From positions 41,394-105,393 of the forward strand of contig CAYUET010000009.1 of NCBI GenBank assembly GCA_964443875.1: DNA of 64,000 nt, in the 5' to 3' direction. The notes beneath the pieces are model-generated. The model worked only from the letters and a program-made list of their open reading frames with translations. It ran no database searches and was not told the DNA's origin. Source of the DNA: CAYUET01 sp964443875 (lineage in GTDB: Bacteria; Auribacterota; JAFGBW01). Made by a program: the position numbers and the translations under genes. Shown piece by piece: positions 1-8,385 of the stretch (its first letter is position 1; each line of letters starts with the position of its first letter).

Positions 1-1
1 T

Positions 2-121
2 GAAGCCTTGAAAAAGGCAGGGGCTGATGAAGTGGTTTTACCTCATACTCTGGCAGGTCAGTTTATTGCAGATTATCTTTCAAAAACCTGGGAAAATACC
101 CTGGAAAAAAAGAATAATTAA
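2..121 (+). CDS. C-terminal end of a TrkA-N/RCK-type protein (partial)
   Basis: An open frame enters from the left edge and ends with TAA at 119-121, giving 39 residues. The stretch GADEVVLPHTLAGQFIADYL resembles the end of the Rossmann-fold TrkA-N (RCK) domain of potassium channel and K+ uptake regulators, where AGADEVV-type motifs close the NAD-binding domain. Known role of the family: gating K+ flux in response to nucleotides. The rest of the gene lies outside the window, so channel versus peripheral subunit cannot be decided. It is convergent with the kinase gene ending at 233. Confidence 0.5.
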   Translation, partial: EALKKAGADEVVLPHTLAGQFIADYLSKTWENTLEKKNN

Positions 122-141
122 CCTGTTTTTTAAAAACCATG

Positions 142-184
142 CTTAGCGCGAATTTTACGGGTAAGCGTCAAATATTTGGGATGC
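142..184 (+). repeat. Dispersed intergenic repeat, copy A
   Basis: This 43-base stretch matches the reverse complement of 45561-45603 at 37 of 43 positions, counted by eye. It shares the core CGAATTT-N5-GTAAGCG with a third, shorter copy near 36171-36197. All three lie in non-coding gaps. The nature (REP-like, MITE remnant or protein-binding site) is unknown. Confidence 0.55.
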
Positions 185-232
185 TTTACGATTTTTGAAT
201 TAATCTGTACGCCGCGATCTATGCTCTATGGA

Positions 233-2008
233 TTAAGCCTTCGGAAGTTCCAGCTGAAATTCTGCTCCCTGGCCCTGGATATAAGACTTTAATACCAAAG
301 TTCCTCCAAGATTCTCCGCTATTTCTTTTGAAACGGAAAGCCCTAAGCCGCTTCCCTGCGCTTTTTTGGTAGTGAAGAACGGCTTAAAAATATCCACTCT
401 TAAATTGTCAGGAATTCCGGGCCCTGAATCCTGAATATTAATCATCACAGAATCTTCACAGGAAGTAACACGGACAAAAATTTTTCCCTGACTCTCCACC
501 GCATCTACGGCATTCAGTAAGAGATTTAAAAAAATCTGCTGAAGCTTATCCGGTTCGGCACTGACCAGAAGATTTTCAGAGGGGAAGTGTGTTTCAACTT
601 CAATATTTTTCCCCTGAAAAGAATGATTGAGGAGCTTCAAGGTAAAAGAAAGGATGTCTTTAATATTAATTTTTTTCTGCTCTTCATCCCTTGAGGAACG
701 GTAATATTGTTTTAAATCCCGGCTGAGATTCTGGAGCCTCTCAATTTCATGCAAAGCCACGTCCACGGCCTCCCTGGCATCCCTGGAAAGGGAGGTTTCT
801 CCGGAAATCATCCTGAGGGAATTTAACAGATTATGAAGAGGATTGCTGATCTCGTGATAGATGCTCGACGACATTCTGCCGAGGTCACTTAATTTTTTCA
901 TGGAATGTATGGTTTTATTCTGCAAAACAACAATGGTCTTGAGTGTCTCCAGCTCTCGGGAGGCTTCTGCGGCCTTGTAAAGCCGAAGTATCCCCAAAAG
1001 GATAAAAATCATGAAACAGGCGGAAGCAAAGAAGAAAAAATCCGCATAATTCCATATCCACCCCCAGAGCTCATATTGAAACCAGAAGGCCAGCAGAAAA
1101 AATAAAAAAGTAAGAATCCCGCTGAAAAAATATTGAAGCACCCAGAAACGATGAAAAAGCAGCCATAGAATCATCAGAAAAAAAGCGATGAAAATTTTCT
1201 GGCTTATAAAAGATAAATAAATCTCTTCCTTATTGCGAAGACGCGTTTCCACATTATTCAATAGATAAGTTTCAGCAGACATGATTCCCACCGGAGTTAA
1301 CAATGGTCTGTCCAGAACAGAGGGGGCTCCTGTTGAAACCAGAATGATTTTATCCCTGAGGACATCCGGAGCCAGTTTCCGTTCTAAAAGCTCCCATATC
1401 GACATCCTCTGAACCATGGAATCATCAAAATAAAAACGGGGTTTACCCGAATGAATTTCCTCTCCGGGATGGTAGAGGGTTGCGGCCTTGCGATCTGCAG
1501 AAAAAAAAGCATTCTTTTCCACAAGTTCAATGACCTCAAGATTATTTCTCTGATTCAGGATAAAAGAAGCGTTAGGAGGAATATGGTAAACGTTGCTCAG
1601 GGAAAGCGTGGGTGAGGTGGAACGCTGTTCAGGCTGCAAGATCACTGAACGCTCCTGGACAAAAGGCTCATTCATCAGAATCGAAAGAACGGATTGCGAA
1701 GAAACCAGAGGAGAAACATCCCAGAGAATTACTCTCGGGTTCAGTTTCTTAAATTCCTTGATAAGAGGGACCAGGGGAGAATAGGCGATATCTGTATCCG
1801 GAACAGGATGTCTGGAACATGTAATGATCAGATATTTATCCGCATCCGCCTCAGGCCGGTGGATTAAAAAGGAAATATTCTGAAAAACCGAAAAAAGGCT
1901 GTTATTAAAAGCCCCCTCCCAGGGTAAAGGAATAAAGGACAGTCCCCACACCCCTACGCAGATCAGAATAGACATCCAATCCTTCATGCTGGAAAAATTT
2001 TTAGGCAT
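233..2008 (-). CDS. CHASE2-type membrane sensor histidine kinase
   Basis: This 591-residue protein senses an extracytoplasmic signal and should autophosphorylate on His. An N-terminal membrane segment (about 11-31) is followed by an external domain ending in DKIILVSTGAPSVLDRPLLT, which matches the conserved end of CHASE2. Three hydrophobic segments (about 270-360) come next, then a HisKA H-box IYHEISNPLH (His near residue 385). The ATPase domain is complete, with N-box NLLLNAVDAV, DSGPGIP, FKPFFTTK and GSGLGL. The start codon overlaps the stop of the upstream double-ACT gene (ATGA), so the two are translationally coupled. No cognate regulator is adjacent. The ligand is unknown. Confidence 0.85.
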   Translation of the reverse strand: MPKNFSSMKDWMSILICVGVWGLSFIPLPWEGAFNNSLFSVFQNISFLIHRPEADADKYLIITCSRHPVPDTDIAYSPLVPLIKEFKKLNPRVILWDVSPLVSSQSVLSILMNEPFVQERSVILQPEQRSTSPTLSLSNVYHIPPNASFILNQRNNLEVIELVEKNAFFSADRKAATLYHPGEEIHSGKPRFYFDDSMVQRMSIWELLERKLAPDVLRDKIILVSTGAPSVLDRPLLTPVGIMSAETYLLNNVETRLRNKEEIYLSFISQKIFIAFFLMILWLLFHRFWVLQYFFSGILTFLFFLLAFWFQYELWGWIWNYADFFFFASACFMIFILLGILRLYKAAEASRELETLKTIVVLQNKTIHSMKKLSDLGRMSSSIYHEISNPLHNLLNSLRMISGETSLSRDAREAVDVALHEIERLQNLSRDLKQYYRSSRDEEQKKINIKDILSFTLKLLNHSFQGKNIEVETHFPSENLLVSAEPDKLQQIFLNLLLNAVDAVESQGKIFVRVTSCEDSVMINIQDSGPGIPDNLRVDIFKPFFTTKKAQGSGLGLSVSKEIAENLGGTLVLKSYIQGQGAEFQLELPKA

Positions 2009-2550
2009 CAGTCTTCAAGCCCTTCAACAGGATTGATATCAATAAGGGTGTTCAATTTTCTGCCGATTTCCTCAAGGCTGGATTTGAGGTAATCAAAAGC
2101 GACAGAGACAGGAATCTGAACCGTGACCAGTAACTGGAAGGTATGATCCGTATCCTGACCTGTTCTGTGGCAACAGACATTGGAAACATTAATCCTCAGA
2201 CGAGACATTTCCTTCATAAAATAACACAACACTGCTGTCTGATCCGCACAGATCATGGAAACCCGGTAAGGAATCCACTCCTGTTTGAGGGCCTCCTGGA
2301 CATTCTGTCCATTCATCGGGTATACCTTGATCGTAACATTAAAATCCTTAATGGCATCTGTTAGCAGTCCCTCTACCTCGAGATGATCCTGATAATCTGT
2401 ACAGAAAATACTCATGCTCAGAGAAAAAAAACCTTCCAGAGTGATCATCTTGAAATTATCAATGGAACAGTTTTTTTCATACAGCACTTTTGTGAGAGCC
2501 GCACCTATTCCCGGCACATCACATCCGTGAGCAAAAATAATCATTTTCAC
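2008..2550 (-). CDS. GcvR-like protein with two ACT domains
   Basis: This 180-residue protein carries two consecutive ACT-type regions, about 1-80 and 90-170. The first opens with FAHGCDVPGIGAALTKVLYE and the second with VSMICADQTAVLCYFMKEMS, the beta-alpha pattern with a small-ligand loop. ACT pairs of this kind (the GcvR family) bind amino acids and modulate regulators. No DNA-binding domain is present. The start is GTG at 2550, with GGGAGG seven bases upstream; an ATG lies two codons inside. Overlap with the CHASE2 kinase suggests that it feeds a small-molecule signal to that kinase, which is inference. Confidence 0.7.
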   Translation of the reverse strand: MKMIIFAHGCDVPGIGAALTKVLYEKNCSIDNFKMITLEGFFSLSMSIFCTDYQDHLEVEGLLTDAIKDFNVTIKVYPMNGQNVQEALKQEWIPYRVSMICADQTAVLCYFMKEMSRLRINVSNVCCHRTGQDTDHTFQLLVTVQIPVSVAFDYLKSSLEEIGRKLNTLIDINPVEGLED

Positions 2551-2601
2551 AATTATGCCTCCCTCTCTGTTAGAATAATTTTCATTCCTTTAAAAAAGCC
2601 C

Positions 2602-3132
2602 TTATTCTTTTAAATAATTCTCCCATTTATTCTCTGCAAAAATACGGGTTAAGGGAAGTCTGGGTTTATTAATGAACATTTTCTGAACCGGATATCCCAG
2701 AGCCAGAAGTTCAATGACGTCCACGTCCCCGGGAATCTGAAAAAGATCTCTGACTTTTTCAGGATAAAAGGAGCCGATCCAGCAGGTTCCCAACCCTTCC
2801 GCAACGGCCTGAAGGGACATGTGATCAATGGCTATGGCCAAATCAATGGCGTTTGCCTTTTGCCCGCATCGCATAATGTAATCATTAATGACAGAACAGC
2901 AGACAATGACAACCGGCGCCTCAGCAAGAAAACTCTGGTTATAGGCGGCTTCAGCAAGGGATCTCCGGAGTTCAGGCCGGGAAACGACGACAAAACGCCA
3001 TTCCTGAATATTCCGCGCCGAGGGAGCCAGACGGGCTGCTTCAAGAATTCTGAGAAGCTTCTCCTCTTCCACGGGTTTCTCCTGATATTCCCTGACCGAA
3101 TACCTTCTACGAATCACATCCAGCACATCCAT
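2602..3132 (-). CDS. Nitroreductase family FMN oxidoreductase
   Basis: A 176-residue protein of the NfsB/FRase fold. The N-terminus has the FMN-phosphate motif RRRYSVREYQEKPV, followed by APSARNIQEWRFVVV; WIGSF and LLALGYP near the C-terminus are also typical. Family members reduce quinones, nitro compounds or flavins with NAD(P)H; the substrate cannot be read from sequence. A strong AAGGAG sits nine bases before the ATG. It lies 18 bases downstream of the DHH gene and is probably cotranscribed with it. Confidence 0.85.
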   Translation of the reverse strand: MDVLDVIRRRYSVREYQEKPVEEEKLLRILEAARLAPSARNIQEWRFVVVSRPELRRSLAEAAYNQSFLAEAPVVIVCCSVINDYIMRCGQKANAIDLAIAIDHMSLQAVAEGLGTCWIGSFYPEKVRDLFQIPGDVDVIELLALGYPVQKMFINKPRLPLTRIFAENKWENYLKE

Positions 3133-3150
3133 GATCCAAAACTCCTTCTC

Positions 3151-4623
3151 TTAAACACTCTTTGATTCCGGAAGGGATTCCTGCGGTTTAAGCTGCTTTG
3201 AAATCCATTCCCGGAAAGCTTCACACAAAACAACTTCAATCTGGCTGGTCATATAGGGCAGGCTTGAGACCAGGCATTCCGCCCTGCCCATTTCGGCATG
3301 CCCGCCTCCGACTCCTGTCGGGACAAAAAGCCTGGAGGCCATTTCGCCGGCATGAAACAGCCGCCTGGAGGATCTTAAAAACACAATGACCTTCTCCCGG
3401 TAGATACAGGAGACTGCAGAAAAATGAACTTTCTGAATTTTTAAAAACTGATCGGCAAGAATGGAGCCTATGTCCACATAGCCCACCTTGCCCAGATGAC
3501 AAAAGGCGAAATTGGGTTCCATCCTGAGCCTCGCAAAAGCTCTTTTAAAGTACTTGATGGCACGCTTGGGAACCATGGAAAATTCCAATCGTTTCAAAAG
3601 ATCATGATCGGCCTTTTTATTCAGATAGACCATCATGGACACATCGGGTTCATAAGCGGAACGGGTAAAATTGGCGGTATCGGTCTTAATACCGATTAAA
3701 AGAGCTGTTGCCAATACCCTGGGGAGGGCTTTTTTTGAATAATAATAATACTGGGCAAGAATGGTGGAACAGGACCCGTGATGCTTCCGGATATCCATAA
3801 AAGGAATCACAGGATTATCGGAAGCTTCAGGATGGTGATCCATGCAGAAATCAAAGGAAAGAGCATACCCGGATTTGGTAAAAAAAGAGGGCTGAGAATC
3901 AAAACAGGCAACCGCCTGATAATCAGCGACAGAGACAAGGGAAAGGTCCACGACCCGGATTTTCATATAGGATAAAAGAGCCCGGTTTTCAAAACGTTTG
4001 ACCTTGGCCGTTGAAGCATAAGTCACCGAAACCAGGGAAGGGAAAAGCCTTACAAAAGCCACGCTTGAGGCAATGGCATCCGGATCCGGGGGGCCGAAAA
4101 AGACAACCAGAAGTTTCAAAGTTTTCTGATTTTCAGCCAGTTTGGACTTGAAATACTCCTTCATCTTGACCAGACGGTCAAGAGCCATGCTTCTATGCCA
4201 GAGCTTGTTGTCAAATTGTTCAACCGTATCAATGTAAAAAATATGGGGATGGGATATGCCTTTCCCCATCTTTGGGTTCTTGACCACCAAAAGAACATGA
4301 TCCTTTCTCAAATAGGGCTCCAGAGCTTTAAAAATCTGACGGGTATAATTTGAAGAAGTGATCAGAATAAAATTATAGGGATTTTCACTGATAAATGAGA
4401 AGGCGGCGCTTTGAAAATCCGCTTTGACGGGTTTAAGTCCGAGCTTTTCTAGAGTCAGAAAATCGGCATCATTGTTGGTGACAGGAACAATATCCTTTTC
4501 TTCGAGCATGATGACCGTCTGAAGAAAGGCCGGGCCGTTGCCGATGATAAGCATCCTAAAGGCTTTGCCTTTTTTAGACAGAGTGTTCTGATTATCAAGC
4601 ATCAATGCCATTAGGATCCCCAC
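3151..4623 (-). CDS. TrkA-N / DHH-DHHA1 phosphoesterase
   Basis: A 490-residue cytoplasmic protein. Residues about 20-150 form a Rossmann-like TrkA-N domain beginning FRMLIIGNGPAFLQTVIML. A DHH phosphoesterase domain follows, with Mn-binding motifs DPDAIAS and MDHHPEA, and then DHHA1 with GVGGGHAEMGRA near residue 440. DHH-DHHA1 enzymes hydrolyse small phosphodiesters such as c-di-AMP, pApA or nanoRNA. The N-terminal nucleotide-binding domain suggests a ligand-regulated version. Start choice is open: GTG at 4623, or ATG at 4611 preceded by GGGGA. Because this genome also encodes diadenylate cyclase (32963-33757), a c-di-AMP phosphodiesterase role is plausible but inferred. Confidence 0.8.
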   Translation of the reverse strand: MGILMALMLDNQNTLSKKGKAFRMLIIGNGPAFLQTVIMLEEKDIVPVTNNDADFLTLEKLGLKPVKADFQSAAFSFISENPYNFILITSSNYTRQIFKALEPYLRKDHVLLVVKNPKMGKGISHPHIFYIDTVEQFDNKLWHRSMALDRLVKMKEYFKSKLAENQKTLKLLVVFFGPPDPDAIASSVAFVRLFPSLVSVTYASTAKVKRFENRALLSYMKIRVVDLSLVSVADYQAVACFDSQPSFFTKSGYALSFDFCMDHHPEASDNPVIPFMDIRKHHGSCSTILAQYYYYSKKALPRVLATALLIGIKTDTANFTRSAYEPDVSMMVYLNKKADHDLLKRLEFSMVPKRAIKYFKRAFARLRMEPNFAFCHLGKVGYVDIGSILADQFLKIQKVHFSAVSCIYREKVIVFLRSSRRLFHAGEMASRLFVPTGVGGGHAEMGRAECLVSSLPYMTSQIEVVLCEAFREWISKQLKPQESLPESKSV

Positions 4624-4660
4624 TTTGCTGATTCTTTATCCTTCATGAAAACATCTCTTT

Positions 4661-6076
4661 TCAGAGACTTGAGTCTCCGATCATTTTTTCGGGCGTGATG
4701 ATCTCGTCAAACTGCTGTTCCGTCAAAACCCCCATTGAAACAGCAGATTCCTTAAGGGATATATTTTCACGAAAAGCCTTCTGAGCAACCTTGGCGGCTG
4801 CATCATAGCCGATATACGGATTTAAAGCCGTGACGAGCATAAGGGAATTTTCCAGATGATTCCGGATCTTTTTGGGATTGGCTTCAATTCCCTCCACACA
4901 GTGATGTGAAAAACTTTCACAGGCATCCGAAAGAAGACGGATGGACTGCAGAAGATTCAGAATTAAAACAGGCTTGTAAACATTGAGCTCAAAATTCCCT
5001 CCGGCCCCGGCAATACTGATGGTCACATCATTTCCGATCACCTGTGCGCAGACCATAAGCAGGGCTTCCGACTGGGTCGGGTTGACCTTGCCCGGCATGA
5101 TCGAGCTTCCCGGTTCATTTTCAGGCAGTGTGATTTCACCAATTCCGCATCTGGGACCGGAACCCAGCCAGCGTATATCATTGGCGATTTTACTGAGGGA
5201 ACAGGCCGCGGTTTTAAGAATTCCGCTCATTTCAACAAGGGCATCATGAGCGGCGAGCGATTCAAATTTATTGGGGGAGGAAACAAAAGGAAGTTGTGTT
5301 TCAAGGGCAATCTCTTTTGCAGCCTTTTCGGCGAAACCTTTTGGGGTATTGATTCCTGTTCCTACCGCGGTGCCCCCAAGAGCAAGCGCATAAAGCCGGG
5401 GCATCCCCCCCTCCACCCGTTCAATTGCAAGCTCCAGCTGACGAACATAGGCTGAAAACTCCTGACCGAGAGTCAGAGGCGTAGCATCCATAAGATGGGT
5501 CCGTCCGATTTTGATCAGTTTTGAAAATTTTTCGGATTTTTTCTTGAGAGCCTCTTTCAATTGTCTAAGGGCGGGGAAAAACTTTTTGTGGATTAATTCA
5601 GCGGCCGCCACATGCATGGCCGTGGGAAAGGTATCATTAGTGGACTGACTTTTGTTCACATCATCATTCGGATGAACGGGGTTCTTGCTGCCGATCACCC
5701 CTCCTGCCAGCTCAATCGCCCTGTTGGCGATCACTTCATTGACATTCATATTGGTCTGGGACCCGCTTCCCGTCTGCCAGATGACTAATGGGAAATGCAG
5801 ATCCCAGAGTCCCTCAATCACCTCTTCGGCTGCCTTGATGATCCATCCGGCTTTTTCAGGGAATAACAACCCGCAGTCCCGATTGGCTGCAGCACAGGCT
5901 TTTTTGACAATCCCGTAAGCCCGTATGAATTCCCGGGGGAATTTTTCATTTCCGATTTTAAAATTGCCGATTGCGCGGGCCGTCTGAGCCCCGTAATAAA
6001 AGTCTTTGGGAACAGGGACTTCCCCAAGACTGTCCGTCTCCATCCTGAAATCACATTTTTGGTTCTGCATAATCAT
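4661..6076 (-). CDS. fumC: Fumarate hydratase class II
   Basis: 471 residues, the usual length of the class II, iron-independent fumarase. It interconverts fumarate and malate in the TCA cycle. GSSIMPGKVNPTQSEALLMV is the fumarase form of the superfamily signature loop with the catalytic Ser; aspartase normally has MPAKVNP. TGSGSQTNMNVNEVIANRA and GRTHLMDATPLTLGQE are the other two conserved regions. The ATG at 6076 follows the response-regulator stop closely; homologues usually begin near the internal Met before ETDSLGEV, so the true start may be about 11 codons downstream. Confidence 0.95.
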   Translation of the reverse strand: MIMQNQKCDFRMETDSLGEVPVPKDFYYGAQTARAIGNFKIGNEKFPREFIRAYGIVKKACAAANRDCGLLFPEKAGWIIKAAEEVIEGLWDLHFPLVIWQTGSGSQTNMNVNEVIANRAIELAGGVIGSKNPVHPNDDVNKSQSTNDTFPTAMHVAAAELIHKKFFPALRQLKEALKKKSEKFSKLIKIGRTHLMDATPLTLGQEFSAYVRQLELAIERVEGGMPRLYALALGGTAVGTGINTPKGFAEKAAKEIALETQLPFVSSPNKFESLAAHDALVEMSGILKTAACSLSKIANDIRWLGSGPRCGIGEITLPENEPGSSIMPGKVNPTQSEALLMVCAQVIGNDVTISIAGAGGNFELNVYKPVLILNLLQSIRLLSDACESFSHHCVEGIEANPKKIRNHLENSLMLVTALNPYIGYDAAAKVAQKAFRENISLKESAVSMGVLTEQQFDEIITPEKMIGDSSL

Positions 6077-6079
6077 CTT

Positions 6080-6499
6080 TTATTGAAGAAGTTCATTGAT
6101 TTTATCAACCAGTTCATTGAAATGAAAAGGTTTTTTGAGAAAGCAGTCAATATGATTTTCTGTTAGAAAGGATTTGGATTTGATCAACTCGCCCCCGATT
6201 GTTCCGGAAACAGCAATAATCTTGGGTCTTCCATAGTAAGCCGGATCTTTAGCCATCTCCATCGCCGCATCCAGACTTAATTCATTATCCAGAAAAATGT
6301 CCATAACAAGAAGGTGAACTTGTTGCTGGGCACAGATCTGCAAGGTTTCCTTGTTGCTTGTGGATTCCAGAACTTCCATCCCTGCCTGTTCAAGGAAAGC
6401 CCGCGTAACGCGTCTTAAATCTTCATTATCATCAATAACCAGAATTCTTTTTTTCATCTCAAACCCTGATTGTTCCCCTCTTTTATTCTCAGAATTCAT
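6080..6499 (-). CDS. Single-domain response regulator
   Basis: A 139-residue receiver domain with no output domain. Acidic pocket IDDNED, phospho-acceptor Asp in LLVMDIFL, Ser in AVSG and the conserved Lys in LKKPF are all present. The ATG overlaps the PP2C stop by four bases (ATGA), which fixes a coupled start, although an internal Met before KKRILVIDDN is closer to the family norm. It sits between a PP2C phosphatase and FumC. The partner kinase is not evident. Confidence 0.85.
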   Translation of the reverse strand: MNSENKRGEQSGFEMKKRILVIDDNEDLRRVTRAFLEQAGMEVLESTSNKETLQICAQQQVHLLVMDIFLDNELSLDAAMEMAKDPAYYGRPKIIAVSGTIGGELIKSKSFLTENHIDCFLKKPFHFNELVDKINELLQ

Positions 6500-7248
6500 G
6501 CAGGAATCATTTCAAATTGTTCACGTTTATCCATATCAAAACATTGGATCAGGGTGACCGTAACATTATCTTCTCCGCCATGCTTATTGGCCTCGGAAAT
6601 AAGCCGTTCCCCCTTGAATTTAAGGGATCCTGCAGGATTCAGAATTTTAACGATCTCCTCTTCGGAAAGCATTGAATAAAGCCCATCCGTGCATAAAAGA
6701 ATAAGGTCATCTTTTTTCAGATCAAATTCATATAAATCAATATCTTCATCTTTGGCCGCTCCCAATGCCTTGGATAGTACACTGGAATACTTTCCCTGCA
6801 CCAATCCCTGCATGAAATCCGGAAGGGTATTTTCGAGGGAATGATCCTTTGTCATCTGTTCAAGTCTTCCGTCCCTGAACCTGTAAAGTCTCGAATCCCC
6901 AACATTAAAGGCGAAACCGCAAAAAAAACCGGGAATAAAACCCACAAGGGTTGTCCCAACTGTTTTCAAAGACTCGTCCACCTGTTTTAAATTATAAATT
7001 GTCCGGTTACCGTAATGAACCGCCCTCCTCAAACTATTTTCGGAAATGATGGCCGCATCTGGCAGGCTCAGTTCAAGATCCGCAATAACAGAGGAAAGAA
7101 GAACACGGCTTGCGACATCTCCCCAGTCATGCCCGCCCATTCCGTCAGCAACCATAAAAAGGGAATACTGGGAATTATTCAGGAAAGCATCTTCATTCTG
7201 TTCCCGAACCATTCCCTTGTCCGTTTGTGAGTAATATATGGCTTTCAT
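6496..7248 (-). CDS. PP2C-type Ser/Thr protein phosphatase
   Basis: A 250-residue stand-alone PPM/PP2C phosphatase of the Stp/PrpC type. Metal-binding motifs are in order: REQNEDAFL, VADGMGGHDWGD, GDSRLYRFRDG, LLCTDGLYSML and GGEDNVTV. These enzymes remove phosphate from Ser/Thr sites placed by Hanks-type kinases. The only such kinase in the window is far away (38242-39768), so pairing is uncertain. AAAGG lies just upstream of the ATG. Confidence 0.93.
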   Translation of the reverse strand: MKAIYYSQTDKGMVREQNEDAFLNNSQYSLFMVADGMGGHDWGDVASRVLLSSVIADLELSLPDAAIISENSLRRAVHYGNRTIYNLKQVDESLKTVGTTLVGFIPGFFCGFAFNVGDSRLYRFRDGRLEQMTKDHSLENTLPDFMQGLVQGKYSSVLSKALGAAKDEDIDLYEFDLKKDDLILLCTDGLYSMLSEEEIVKILNPAGSLKFKGERLISEANKHGGEDNVTVTLIQCFDMDKREQFEMIPA

Positions 7249-7293
7249 AGATTTACCTTTAATTTTATCACAACACCCTGATGATTGAAACTA

Positions 7294-7785
7294 CTATTTT
7301 CCCTCTTTCGGGATTTCCGGAAAATCCAGTTCTAGACTGTGAAAAGGACTGGAGGATTCTTTCTTCGGAGAACAGGAGCACTTTGTTTTATTCAGATTCG
7401 CCTTGCACTTTGAACACAACCCCCTGCAGTCCGGGGAGCAGAGAATTTTTGTCGGAATCATAAGAAGAATCTCATCACGGATTTCCGGGGATATATCCTG
7501 AAAATCCTGGTCTTTATATTCATAATTGAGGGTAAAATTCTCCACTTCAACCGGAATCTCCATCGGAATAAGACAACGATCGCATTCACAGGCATAAGAG
7601 GCTTCGATCCGCCCCCGGACAATAATCTCATTGGAAACCAGAAGGACTGTGGCATAAACGCCGATCTCTCCTTCTGAAACGATATCCTTATAGGTCAGAT
7701 CCATTTCTTTTGCTGAAACAGAAACATTAAGCTCCATTCCCTCTTCAGGGATCTGTTTACAATTAATAACCAGTTCATTAACCAT
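7294..7785 (-). CDS. YceD/DUF177 family protein
   Basis: A 163-residue protein with the YceD layout: a beta-rich N-terminal half, the motif CECDRCLIPMEIPVEV in the middle, and a C-terminal cysteine cluster (CSPDCRGLCSKCKANLN, then CSC). YceD genes usually precede rpmF and are linked to 23S rRNA/50S maturation. Here no rpmF follows; the next gene is the PP2C phosphatase. GGGAAG lies before the ATG. Confidence 0.8.
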   Translation of the reverse strand: MVNELVINCKQIPEEGMELNVSVSAKEMDLTYKDIVSEGEIGVYATVLLVSNEIIVRGRIEASYACECDRCLIPMEIPVEVENFTLNYEYKDQDFQDISPEIRDEILLMIPTKILCSPDCRGLCSKCKANLNKTKCSCSPKKESSSPFHSLELDFPEIPKEGK

Positions 7786-7873
7786 AGTCTTCTTCCCTTC
7801 TCAAATCCAAGAACAGTTCTTGTCTAAACCCCATGATTTGGTAGAGTATACATTATTTTATAAAGGAGTGAAT

Positions 7874-8365
7874 ATGAAAAAAATGCTTTTCATTCTTTCT
7901 TTTGTCTTTTCCTGTTTTCTAGTCTTTGGATCCTGTTCTTTCTGCCAGGACACCCGAAAAATTGCCTGTGCCTACTGCAAAGGCGCAGGAATTCTTCCCT
8001 GCAAAGCCTGCAAAGGCACCCCCCTGCTTCAATGCCCTTCCTGTCAAGGATCAGGGATCAGGGAAACGGGCTGCCCTTCCTGCAGTTCCTCCGCTGCCCA
8101 GAAAGGTTCCGGGGAAATTGAAAAGGATTATAAGGCACGGGATCTCCATGGAGGGATCTTCCGTGCAAAAACAAAAGAAACCTGCGATCAGTGCGGCGGA
8201 AAAGGAAAAATTACTTTGCCCTGCCCGGACTGCAGGGGAAGAGGGAAAAAGCCTTGCGGAGTTTGCAAAGGTTCGGGAAGTGAGCTCTGTTCCGCCTGCA
8301 GAGGCAAAGGATTCAGACCCTGCACCGCCTGTCTCGAAACGGCGTCAAAACCGGACATTAAATGA
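7874..8365 (+). CDS. Secreted cysteine-rich protein with DnaJ-type zinc-finger repeats
   Basis: 163 residues from the ATG at 7874, chosen because AAAGGAG stands just before it; an upstream in-frame ATG at 7820 lacks this. A signal peptide (MKKMLFILSFVFSCFLVFGS) leads into a body with about nine CxxC pairs, many followed by GxG as in the DnaJ zinc centre (CAYCKGAG, CPSCQGSG, CDQCGGKG, CPDCRGRG, CGVCKGSG, CSACRGKG). No J domain is present. The protein should bind several zinc ions outside the cytoplasm; the Cys at the signal-peptide end might be a lipobox, but the fit is poor. Function unknown. Confidence 0.75.
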   Translation: MKKMLFILSFVFSCFLVFGSCSFCQDTRKIACAYCKGAGILPCKACKGTPLLQCPSCQGSGIRETGCPSCSSSAAQKGSGEIEKDYKARDLHGGIFRAKTKETCDQCGGKGKITLPCPDCRGRGKKPCGVCKGSGSELCSACRGKGFRPCTACLETASKPDIK

Positions 8366-8385
8366 AAAAATCATAAAATTCAGAC

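Noticed and set aside
142..184. Integron attC site or CRISPR repeat
   Set aside because: Copies are far apart, partly in opposite orientation, with no integrase, gene cassettes or regular spacers.
4661..6076. Aspartate ammonia-lyase instead of fumarase
   Set aside because: The signature loop reads MPGKVNPTQSEAL, the fumarase form, rather than the MPAKVNPV form of aspartases.
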